Origin: AC-32 sp035473395
Lineage (GTDB): Bacteria; Actinomycetota; Thermoleophilia; Gaiellales; Gaiellaceae
Direction: 5' to 3'
Assembly: GCA_035473395.1 (NCBI GenBank)
Contig: DATIOF010000058.1
Coordinates: forward strand, 1-19,754
Length of the DNA stretch: 19,754 nucleotides
In this document: positions 13,501 through 19,754 of the stretch, piece after piece
How positions within the stretch are numbered: position 1 is the stretch's first letter
Layout: each line of letters begins with the position of its first letter
Program-made: the position numbers and the translations under genes
Notes under the pieces: generated by a model
Seen by the model: only the letters and a program-made list of their open reading frames with translations
What the model was told of the DNA's origin: nothing
The model's database searches: none

Positions 13501-14184
13501 ATGGCGCAGGGACATTCCATCGACGAGTACCTGGAGACGATCTACTTCCTGGCCTTCCCGATCGGCGAGTATCGGCCGCAGACGCAGGGGTCTCCGACGC
13601 TGGCCTCCCGGGTAGCCGAGATGCTCGGCGTCTCCCGCGCCTCGGCCGGCGAGATGCTGAAGCGCCTCGAGGCCGAGGGGCTCGTCGAGCGAGGCGAGCA
13701 AAAGGAGGCGATCCTCACGCCGGCAGGCCGCGAGCGGGCCGAGCTGGTCGTCCGCAAGCACCGGATCGTCGAGCGGCTGCTGACCGACTTCATGGGCTAC
13801 ACCGCCGCCGAGGCCCACGTTCACGCGGACGAGATCGGCGAGAGCTTCAGCGACGAGATGATCGAGCGCGTCAGCGAGAAGCTCGGCAACCCGGATCGCT
13901 GTCCGCACGGCTGGCCCGTCGACACGGACTTCGAGCAGGCCGAGAACCGCGAGCTTTCTCCGCTCGCCGATCTGGAGCCCGGGACGCGCGCCGAGATCGT
14001 GCGCCTCGCCGAGCACGACGGCGACCTGCTGCACTGGTTCTACGACCAGGGCTTCGTGCCGGGCGCGTCGGTCGAGGTGCGTGAGACCCAGCCCGCGGCC
14101 GAGCAGCTGACCGTGCGCCTGAACGGCGGCGAGCAGACGATCGCCGAGAAGGCCGCAGCCGGTCTGTTCGTGCGTCCGGCCTAG
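13501..14184 (+). CDS. DtxR/MntR family metal-dependent transcriptional regulator
   Basis: A 227-residue regulator with the three-domain IdeR/DtxR layout: winged helix (about 5-75; TLASRVAEMLGVSRASAGEM), dimerisation and metal-binding helices (76-140; RKHRIVERLL, then SEKLGNPDRCPHGWP), and a C-terminal SH3/FeoA-like domain (about 152-227). A segment EYRPQTQGS (23-31) lengthens the loop after the first helix. The position of DtxR Met10/MntR Asp8 is E9. Where DtxR has C-x-x-E-H and MntR has E-x-x-E-H, this protein reads D110-E-I-G113-E114, so the primary metal site is unusual. H87 and E91 match the ancillary-site pair. It probably represses itself and the divergent ZIP gene through the palindrome. 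Its stop shares CTAG with the convergent secreted-protein gene. Confidence 0.9.
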   Translation: MAQGHSIDEYLETIYFLAFPIGEYRPQTQGSPTLASRVAEMLGVSRASAGEMLKRLEAEGLVERGEQKEAILTPAGRERAELVVRKHRIVERLLTDFMGYTAAEAHVHADEIGESFSDEMIERVSEKLGNPDRCPHGWPVDTDFEQAENRELSPLADLEPGTRAEIVRLAEHDGDLLHWFYDQGFVPGASVEVRETQPAAEQLTVRLNGGEQTIAEKAAAGLFVRPA

Positions 14185-14906
14185 CGGCGGGGAACGCGGG
14201 CAACCCGGCGGGCCGCGCCGGCATTGCCGACCGGATCGGTCACCGTCAGCCGCATGGTCAGCTTGCGAGCAGCAGCCGGAGCCTTGATCCGGGCAACGAG
14301 CGAGCTGTGACCACCCGTGCTTGTCCCACGCTTGGTCGCCAGCGTGCGGCTGCCTGCGGCGAACACCACCTTGAAGGTGACCGGGTTCCCGGCCACGTCG
14401 TCCGCGGTGACGAAGGTTGCTCGTACGGTGGAGCGCCCGCGCGACGCCGCCGAGACGGTGAAGCGCGTGATCGAGGCCGAGGGAGCCACATCGTCGAAGG
14501 CGGCGAGCTGCTTGCACGTGCGCACGCGCGTACCGTCCGAGAGGGTCTTTTGCTCGCACGGGCCGCCGCCCCGCAGCGTCACGTAGCGATCCGTGCCGCC
14601 GGTGAACGTATACGTCTGGACGCCGATCGTCGAGCGGTGTGAGGTGTCGAACATGCCGCTGCCATCGCCGCAGGTGTGCACGGCGGCGCTCGCGAAGCCC
14701 GTCTCGGTCTCGGTGAAGGTGCCGGACGGACAGACCAGGCCCGACGCGGTGAACGTGCCCTTGATCCCTCCGCTCGTCTGGTCGGTCATCGTGTCGACGA
14801 TCGTGATCTGCATCGGGGCCGATGACTCGAGGGCAGACGAGAGGCCGCCACCGGGAATCCAGAGGCAGACGGCCACTGCGACGGTGAGCAAAGCAGATCG
14901 ACTCAT
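14181..14906 (-). CDS. Secreted protein of unknown function with signal peptide
   Basis: I do not recognise this 241-residue protein. It begins with a short basic start, a hydrophobic stretch ALLTVAVAVCLWIPGG (5-20) and a likely signal peptidase I site near SSA-LE (about 25). C14 is not in a good lipobox. The mature part has four Cys (59, 79, 117, 131), enough for two disulfides, in a Thr/Gly-rich beta-looking region (32-140). Residues about 145-235 are a second module rich in Val/Thr/Ala ending TVTDPVGNAG and a basic tail, resembling an Ig-like beta-sandwich as in other exported actinobacterial proteins. ATG 14904-14906 is chosen for the signal peptide and for TACGCT 6 nt upstream; the longer open frame to 15098 overlaps the regulator gene. 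It diverges from the LuxR-type gene. Confidence 0.7.
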   Translation of the reverse strand: MSRSALLTVAVAVCLWIPGGGLSSALESSAPMQITIVDTMTDQTSGGIKGTFTASGLVCPSGTFTETETGFASAAVHTCGDGSGMFDTSHRSTIGVQTYTFTGGTDRYVTLRGGGPCEQKTLSDGTRVRTCKQLAAFDDVAPSASITRFTVSAASRGRSTVRATFVTADDVAGNPVTFKVVFAAGSRTLATKRGTSTGGHSSLVARIKAPAAARKLTMRLTVTDPVGNAGAARRVARVPRR

Positions 14907-14912
14907 GCAGCC

Positions 14913-14918
14913 AGCGTA
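14913..14918 (-). promoter_or_regulatory. Putative -10 hexamer TACGCT of secreted-protein gene
   Basis: TACGCT on the minus strand ends 6 nt before the ATG at 14904-14906. It faces the TACGAT hexamer of the divergent LuxR-type gene across 55 bp. Confidence 0.45.
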
Positions 14919-14973
14919 GGGCGCGTTCCCGGCGCTCGAATCACGGAAAACCATGAAGTTGCGCCTCGCGGCG

Positions 14974-14979
14974 TACGAT
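14974..14979 (+). promoter_or_regulatory. Putative -10 hexamer TACGAT of leaderless LuxR-type gene
   Basis: TACGAT ends 6 nt before the ATG at 14986. The earlier in-frame ATG at 14953 has no such hexamer upstream, which decides the start in favour of 14986. Confidence 0.5.
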
Positions 14980-14985
14980 GGGCGA

Positions 14986-17667
14986 ATGCAGCTCGTAGGC
15001 CGGTCCCGGGAGCTCACGCGGATCGAGAGCCTCGCCGAGGAAGCGCGAAACGGACGGACGCGCGCCCTCCTCGTGACCGGGGAGGCCGGGATCGGCAAGA
15101 CCTCGCTGCTTGAAGCGGCCGCGGACGGAGCGCAGGAATTCCGGGCCCTGCGCGCTCGCGGGATCCAGTCGGAGTACGACCTGCCCTACGCGTCGCTGCT
15201 CGAGCTCCTGCAGCCGTTGCTGGGGCGCCTCGACGCGTTGCCCGCCGCTCAGCGACGGGCGCTCTGTGGCGCGCTCGGGTTGGGTCCCGCCAACGGCGGC
15301 GCCCTGGCGGTGGCGGGTGCCGCGGCCACGCTCCTCGCTGCGGCTGCCGCTGAGCGGCCGCTGCTCGCCCTGGTGGACGACGTCCAGTGGGTCGATGCGG
15401 CTTCAGCCGGGGTCTTCGCTTTTGCCGCGCGGCGCCTGCACGACGTCCCGCTCCTCACGGTCATGTCCCTCCGGGAGCCGCTCCTGGCGCCGGTTGAGCT
15501 GGACGGTCTCGAGCGCCTGAGGCTCGCACCGCTCGATCAACAGGCGGCGACCGAGCTGCTGGCCGCGGGCGGCCTCGAGCCTTCGCTGCAGGCGGCGGTC
15601 AGCGAGCAGGCTGCCGGGAACCCGCTGGTCCTCGTCGAGCTCGCTCGGGCAGGCCGCGCCGCCGGGATCGAAGCGGAAGAGCTCGCGGAGCGACTCTTCG
15701 GGGCGCGAGTTCGTGTGTTGAACAGCGCAGCGCGAGCCGCCCTGCTCGCCATCTCGTTGTCGACCGCCTGCGACCGGACCGTTGCAGCGACGATCGCCGG
15801 AGGCGAGGCGCTCCAGCCGCTCGAGGAGCTGAGCCTGGTGGTCACTCGCGGGCGCCGGGTCGAGCCCAGTCATCCGCTGCTGCGGTCGTTCGTGCTCGGC
15901 CTCTCCGACGGACCCGAACAGCTCGCGGCCCACGCAGCGCTGGCTGCAGCCCTGCCCGACGGTGACGACCGCACACGTCACCGCGCGCTCGCGCAGACAG
16001 GGCCTGATGCTGCGCTGGCGGCCGAGGTCGAGTCGCTGGGAGTGCGCGGCGGCAACGGGTTCGCGGTCTGGGCGCTCGAGCGCAGCGCCGAGCTCTCTCC
16101 GCCCGGTCCCGAGCGCACGCGGCGACGCCTGGCAGCGGCGCGCGCAGCCTTTGCCGCGCGCGACATCGCTGCCGCCGAGCACCTCGTCGCCGAGTTCAGG
16201 CGGGAAGGTGCGAACGGCCTCGGAGTGGACGCCGCCGAGCTCGAGGCGTCGATCTTGCTCGCCGACGGAAGCCTCGTCCCGGGCGCCGAACGGCTGCAGC
16301 GAGCGGCCGGCGACATCGAGCAGAGCGCACCGGCTCGTGCGGCGAAACTGCTCGCGGCCGCCGTGACGCCGCTGCTCTACGCCGGACGGCTCGACGACGC
16401 CGAGCGCGTCGCCGTGCACGCGCGGCGACTGGCCGGGTCGCGCGATCCGGTCGCGAGGCTTCATGCCGAAACCGCTTATGCCGACGTGTGCGTCGGCCTC
16501 GGGCGCTGGGACGAAGGCCGCAAGACGCACCGCGCGGCAGCCGCCGAGGCGGATCGCTCGCAGCTCATCCGCGACGACCCTGATGCGACCCTGTGGCTGA
16601 TCGAAGCGCTCCACAGCGGCGGGCTCGACGACCGTGCCCGCGAGCTCGCGCTCGCCGCTGCGAGCCACGCGCGCCAGACCGGCTCCGTCGGATCGCTCAC
16701 GGGCGCCTTGCAAATGCTCTTCAGCATCGAGTTCGTCTGCGGCCGCATCGGCCCGGCGACCGCGGCCGCCACCGAGGAGCTCGAGGTAGCGGCAGGCTTC
16801 GGCCGGTTGATGGATCACAAGGAGGCGCTCGGGCACCTCGCCTGGGGCGCCGCCCATTCGGGGGACGAGGTCGCCTGCCGGGAGCTCGTCACCAAGCGCT
16901 ACGAGCTTTCGGAACGCCTCGGCGACGACGCGCTGCTGCATCCTTCGCTCGGCGTGCTCGAGCTCGGGCTCGGGCGCGCCGACGCTGCCGTCTCGACGCT
17001 GCAGCGAACGCTGCGCACCTCGGCGCTCCGCGGCTACCGGCCCGAAGCCGAGGTGTGGATCGTCACGGGCGAACTGGTGGAGGCACTCCTACTCGCCGGC
17101 CGCCGGGCCGAGGCCTCCGACCTACTGGAAACATTCGCCGCGGGCGCTCGCAGCATCGGCAGGCCCCATGCGCTGTCGATCGCCGAGCGCTGCCGCGGAT
17201 TGCTCGCGGAGCCCGACGCCTTCGACACGGCGTTCGAGGCGGCGCTCGCGTACGACCAGGAAGAGCCGAGGCCGCTCGAGCGCGCGCGAACGATCCTCTG
17301 CTGGGGGATGCGCCTGCGCCGGTCGAAACGGCGCACCGAGGCGCGGGCCAGGCTGAGTGAGGCTCAGGAAGAGCTCGACCGCCTCGGGTCGGAGCTCTGG
17401 AGCGCTCGTGCTCGCGCCGAGCTCGCCGCGTCGGGTCAACGCCTGCGACGGCGTGACGCGCCGGGCGGAGGTGAGCTGACTGCGAGGGAGCGACAGGTTG
17501 CGGAGCTCGTCGCAGAGGGCCTCAGCAACCGGGCCGTCGCGGAGCGGCTCTTCCTCAGCACGAACACGATCGAGACGCACCTGCGCCACATCTTTCAGAA
17601 GCTCGGCGTCCAGTCCCGGACAGAGCTGGTTCGCAGGCTGTCCGCCGAGGCGAGCTCGAGCCGCTAG
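14986..17667 (+). CDS. Large ATP-binding LuxR family transcriptional regulator (LAL-like)
   Basis: An 893-residue regulator. It opens with MQLVGRSREL, typical of AAA-ATPase signalling proteins, then Walker A GEAGIGKT (32-39) and Walker B LLALVDDVQWVD (126-137), and a winged-helix-like part with GNPLVLVEL. The long middle (about 330-800) is Ala/Leu/Arg-rich helical sequence in the manner of TPR repeats, the usual ligand or partner sensor. The end is a LuxR-type HTH, LTARERQVAELVAEGLSN then STNTIETHLRHIFQKLGV (about 820-880). Architecture matches MalT/LAL-type activators. The frame has an earlier ATG at 14953, but family alignment and the promoter hexamer favour 14986. It diverges from the secreted-protein gene, a plausible target, and shares a CTAG stop with convergent metK. 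The inducer is unknown. Confidence 0.88.
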   Translation: MQLVGRSRELTRIESLAEEARNGRTRALLVTGEAGIGKTSLLEAAADGAQEFRALRARGIQSEYDLPYASLLELLQPLLGRLDALPAAQRRALCGALGLGPANGGALAVAGAAATLLAAAAAERPLLALVDDVQWVDAASAGVFAFAARRLHDVPLLTVMSLREPLLAPVELDGLERLRLAPLDQQAATELLAAGGLEPSLQAAVSEQAAGNPLVLVELARAGRAAGIEAEELAERLFGARVRVLNSAARAALLAISLSTACDRTVAATIAGGEALQPLEELSLVVTRGRRVEPSHPLLRSFVLGLSDGPEQLAAHAALAAALPDGDDRTRHRALAQTGPDAALAAEVESLGVRGGNGFAVWALERSAELSPPGPERTRRRLAAARAAFAARDIAAAEHLVAEFRREGANGLGVDAAELEASILLADGSLVPGAERLQRAAGDIEQSAPARAAKLLAAAVTPLLYAGRLDDAERVAVHARRLAGSRDPVARLHAETAYADVCVGLGRWDEGRKTHRAAAAEADRSQLIRDDPDATLWLIEALHSGGLDDRARELALAAASHARQTGSVGSLTGALQMLFSIEFVCGRIGPATAAATEELEVAAGFGRLMDHKEALGHLAWGAAHSGDEVACRELVTKRYELSERLGDDALLHPSLGVLELGLGRADAAVSTLQRTLRTSALRGYRPEAEVWIVTGELVEALLLAGRRAEASDLLETFAAGARSIGRPHALSIAERCRGLLAEPDAFDTAFEAALAYDQEEPRPLERARTILCWGMRLRRSKRRTEARARLSEAQEELDRLGSELWSARARAELAASGQRLRRRDAPGGGELTARERQVAELVAEGLSNRAVAERLFLSTNTIETHLRHIFQKLGVQSRTELVRRLSAEASSSR

Positions 17668-18908
17668 GCGATCGAGGCCGCGATGCCCGCAGCCTGGCGG
17701 AGCGCGGCGGCCTTGTCCGTGCGCTCCCAGGTGAAGTCGTGATCCTCGCGGCCGAAGTGGCCGTACGCCGCGGTCTTCGCGTAGATCGGGCGGCGCAGGT
17801 CGAGGTCGCGCAGGATCGCCGCCGGGCGCAGGTCGAAGTGCTCGGTGATCAGCTCCTCGATCCGCGGCACGGGGACATGCTCGGTGCCGAACGTCCGGAC
17901 GGTGATCGACACCGGGTGCGCCACGCCGATCGCGTAGGCGACGTTGATCTCGCAGCGGTCGGCGAGCTCCGCGGCGACGATGTTCTTCGCCACGTAGCGG
18001 GCGGCGTAGGCGGCCGAGCGGTCGACCTTCGTCGGGTCCTTGCCCGAGAAGGCGCCGCCGCCGTGCCGGGCCGCGCCGCCGTAGGTGTCGACGATGATCT
18101 TGCGGCCGGTGAGCCCGGTGTCGCCCATCGGGCCGCCGATCACGAACTTGCCGGTCGGGTTGACGTAGACGAAGTCACGGTCGCCGAGGCGCTTCTCGTC
18201 GTAGAGCTCGCGCGGCAGGATCGGGTGCAGGACGCGCTCGATCAGGTCGGGCTTGATCAGCGTCTGCGCGTCGCAGCCGTCGGCGTGTTGCGTCGAGACC
18301 AGGATCCGCTCGATCTCGACCGGCGTCTGGCGGCCCGCCTCGTCGGTCTCGTAGCGAACGGTCACCTGCGCCTTGCCATCGGGCCGCAGGTACGGCAGCT
18401 CGCCGACCTTGCGTACCTCCGCGAGCCGCTTGGCGATCTTGTGCGCGAGCATGATCGGGAGCGGCATCAGCTCGGCGGTCTCGTTCGAGGCGTACCCGAA
18501 CATCATTCCCTGGTCGCCAGCGCCGACGAGGTCGAGCGGGTCGTCGTCGGCCGGGTCGTGCTGCGTCTCGTACGAGGCGTCCACGCCCTGCGCGATGTCA
18601 GGCGACTGCTCGTCGAGCGCGACCACCACGCCGCAGGTATGCGCGTCGAAGCCCCACTCCGAGTGCGTGTAGCCGATCTCGGCGATCTTCTTACGGACGA
18701 GCGCCGGGATGTCGACGTAGGTCTCGGTCGTGATCTCGCCGGCCACGACCACGAGGCCGGTGGTGATCAGCGTCTCGCACGCAACGCGGCCGGTCGGGTC
18801 GTCCTTGAGCACGGCGTCGAGCACCGTGTCCGAGACCTGGTCCGCGACCTTGTCCGGGTGGCCCTCGGTGACCGACTCCGACGTGAAGAGGAACTCCCTA
18901 GCCGCCAT
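17664..18908 (-). CDS. metK: S-adenosylmethionine synthetase
   Basis: Makes S-adenosylmethionine from methionine and ATP. The 414 residues show the full family pattern: FTSESVTEGHPDK (8-20) with H17, D19 and K20 of the active site, GAGDQGMMFGYA (129-140), and the Gly-rich phosphate loop HGGGAFSGKD (282-291) followed by PTKVDRSAAYAARY. Length is slightly above E. coli MetK (384 residues), through loops around 105-125. ATG at 18906-18908 fits the conserved N-terminus. It follows the DUF3352-like gene by 13 nt, so there is no room for a SAM riboswitch. TAGCCT ends 10 nt upstream, overlapping that gene's stop. Its own stop overlaps the convergent LuxR-type gene by 4 nt. Confidence 0.96.
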   Translation of the reverse strand: MAAREFLFTSESVTEGHPDKVADQVSDTVLDAVLKDDPTGRVACETLITTGLVVVAGEITTETYVDIPALVRKKIAEIGYTHSEWGFDAHTCGVVVALDEQSPDIAQGVDASYETQHDPADDDPLDLVGAGDQGMMFGYASNETAELMPLPIMLAHKIAKRLAEVRKVGELPYLRPDGKAQVTVRYETDEAGRQTPVEIERILVSTQHADGCDAQTLIKPDLIERVLHPILPRELYDEKRLGDRDFVYVNPTGKFVIGGPMGDTGLTGRKIIVDTYGGAARHGGGAFSGKDPTKVDRSAAYAARYVAKNIVAAELADRCEINVAYAIGVAHPVSITVRTFGTEHVPVPRIEELITEHFDLRPAAILRDLDLRRPIYAKTAAYGHFGREDHDFTWERTDKAAALRQAAGIAASIA

Positions 18909-18918
18909 GCGGCCGATC

Positions 18919-18924
18919 AGGCTA
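18919..18924 (-). promoter_or_regulatory. Weak putative -10 hexamer TAGCCT before metK
   Basis: TAGCCT on the minus strand ends 10 nt before the metK ATG, the longest spacing in the set, and its TAG is the stop codon of the upstream gene. The weakest of the twelve cases. Confidence 0.25.
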
Positions 18925-19754
18925 CTTGATCTCCAGGAAGGCGTCGAAGGTGCGCGTCTCGCCCGAGCCGGTCGTCCAGGCGAGGAAGGAGCGCAGCGGC
19001 CTGAGGTTCTCGGTCGTCGAGCTCGGCAGGCTCTGGCCGGCGAGGCTCGCGAAGCCCTCGATCAGCGGCAGGGCGTTCTTCAGGTCGATGTACACGACCC
19101 CACCGGTCGAGTCGGGCATGCCGGCCGCGTCCTTGGCCTCCTTGAAGTCGGCGCTGTCGGCAAGGTGACCGCCCTGGCCGAAGTCGGCGATCCCGCTGAG
19201 GCCGCTCGTGATCACGATCTTGCCGTTGACGCTGGCGTAGTGGATCGCGAACTGGCCCAGGTTGACGGTCTTGACCGGGTGGCCGCCCTGGGTGCCGGAC
19301 TCGACGTGGCCGCCGGACATGGCCGCGATCTTGGCGGCGATCGTGTCCAGCGTCGAGAGCGCGGTGGTCGCGTCCTTCGGGTCGAGCGCGATCGTGAGCT
19401 CCGGGATGGCTGCGCCCGGGCGCGCGTAGAAGGCGACCTCGCCGCTCAGCAGGCCGAGCAGCTGGTCGAGCGAGACGCCGAGCGTCTGCCGCAGCTGCTT
19501 CAGCGAGGGCGCGACCTGCGGGTTCGACTTCAGCTTCCCGAGCTGGTCGGTCGTGCCCTGGCCGTTGAAGTCGAGGAACGCGAAGGCATCGCCGGGCACG
19601 CTGCCGATCAGCGACGAGGCGAAGTCGCCGGCGCCTAGGGACGCGCCATTCGAGGTGCCGCTGACGCGCACGCCGTTGTCCTCGGCCGTCGCGGCGGCCG
19701 CGATGTACTTCAGGTTGTCGAGCCCGAGCGAGGAGGAGGCAGAGCTGCCCGACC
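18922..19754 (-). CDS. DUF3352-like protein, C-terminal part (partial)
   Basis: The last 277 codons of a gene entering from the right edge; the start is outside the window. Visible features: LDNLKYIAAAATAEDNGVRV near the left end of the fragment, then the pattern SLIGSVPGDAFAFLDFNG, the GLLSGEVAFYARPG segment, a lysine-poor helical part TLDTIAAKIAAM, and the end TRFDAFLEIK-like sequence TFDAFLEIK. This layout resembles DUF3352 proteins, exported or membrane-anchored actinobacterial proteins of unknown function, in which P-D-LAFL-FNG and GLLSGE-like motifs recur. No catalytic motif is apparent. It is followed after 13 nt by metK on the same strand. Any signal peptide or membrane anchor would be in the missing N-terminus. 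Confidence 0.7.
   Translation of the reverse strand, partial: SGSSASSSLGLDNLKYIAAAATAEDNGVRVSGTSNGASLGAGDFASSLIGSVPGDAFAFLDFNGQGTTDQLGKLKSNPQVAPSLKQLRQTLGVSLDQLLGLLSGEVAFYARPGAAIPELTIALDPKDATTALSTLDTIAAKIAAMSGGHVESGTQGGHPVKTVNLGQFAIHYASVNGKIVITSGLSGIADFGQGGHLADSADFKEAKDAAGMPDSTGGVVYIDLKNALPLIEGFASLAGQSLPSSTTENLRPLRSFLAWTTGSGETRTFDAFLEIK

Noticed and set aside
14919..14973. Operator-like inverted repeats between the secreted-protein and LuxR-type genes
   Set aside because: Only imperfect or short (5-bp GGCGC/GCGCC) matches, expected by chance in DNA this GC-rich.
14953..14985. Earlier ATG for the LuxR-type gene
   Set aside because: Adds 11 residues before the conserved MQLVGRSREL start and lacks the TANNNT hexamer; the hexamer for the 14986 start would lie inside the coding part.
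15403..16941. Long minus-strand open frame opposite the LuxR-type gene
   Set aside because: It has no recognisable domain, is rich in Arg/Gln shadow sequence, and lies wholly opposite a gene with clear Walker and HTH motifs.
18909..18921. SAM riboswitch upstream of metK
   Set aside because: Only 13 nt separate metK from the stop of the preceding gene, far too little for any known SAM riboswitch.
17739..18929. Plus-strand open frame opposite metK
   Set aside because: Shadow of metK codons; no family motif, and it ends beyond the metK start in the next gene.
1..19754. Mobile elements, CRISPR arrays, tRNA or rRNA genes, prophage or toxin-antitoxin systems
   Set aside because: No transposase, integrase, direct-repeat array, tRNA-like fold or toxin-like small gene was found on either strand; the region reads as core chromosome.

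Overview
The window is dense, very GC-rich bacterial chromosome with 21 protein-coding genes, two of them cut by the window ends. I see no RNA gene, insertion sequence or CRISPR array. Protein style, GTG starts, near absence of Shine-Dalgarno sequences, and the order rpmB-asp23-fakA-degV-recG next to a complete riboflavin cluster fit a high-GC actinobacterium. The class Thermoleophilia (Solirubrobacter/Gaiella-like) is my best guess; this is inference, not a database result.

Layout. From 13435 down to 1 there are sixteen co-directional genes on the minus strand, in transcription order: a ZIP-family metal transporter, priA, def, fmt, rsmB, rpe, ribD, ribE, ribBA, ribH, rpmB, asp23, fakA, a stand-alone response-regulator receiver, a DegV/FakB protein, and the start of recG. 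Seven of their starts overlap the preceding stop by 1 or 4 nt (TAGTG, GTGA, ATGA). The run combines replication restart, formyl-methionine metabolism, 16S rRNA methylation, riboflavin synthesis, ribosomal protein L28 and a fatty-acid kinase module. A DtxR/MntR-family regulator diverges from the ZIP gene, and a perfect 20-bp palindrome lies between them as the probable shared operator. Then come a secreted protein of unknown function (minus), a large ATP-binding LuxR-type regulator (plus, divergent from it), metK (minus) and the 3' part of a DUF3352-like gene (minus).

How the genes work together. ribBA, ribD, ribH and ribE encode all the dedicated enzymes of riboflavin synthesis except a separate 5-amino-6-ribitylamino phosphatase, and rpe supplies pentose phosphate balance. 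def and fmt form the usual deformylase/formyltransferase pair. FakA and the DegV protein would act as a fatty-acid kinase with its lipid carrier. The metal regulator probably controls the ZIP transporter and itself.

Main observation. Of 13 gene starts not fused to the previous stop, 12 have a TANNNT hexamer ending 6-10 nt upstream of the start codon (7 nt in seven cases), with no Shine-Dalgarno. None of the seven stop-overlapping starts has it. This is the signature of leaderless transcription and implies many internal promoters inside the apparent operon. It also points to an unusual CTG start for priA. Other points worth checking are an acidic Glu-Pro-rich extension on lumazine synthase, a His-to-Gln change in the RibB domain of RibBA, atypical metal-ligand positions in the DtxR-family protein, and two convergent gene pairs that share a CTAG stop. 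No stretch above 300 bp lacks a gene; the longest gap is 137 bp upstream of ribE.
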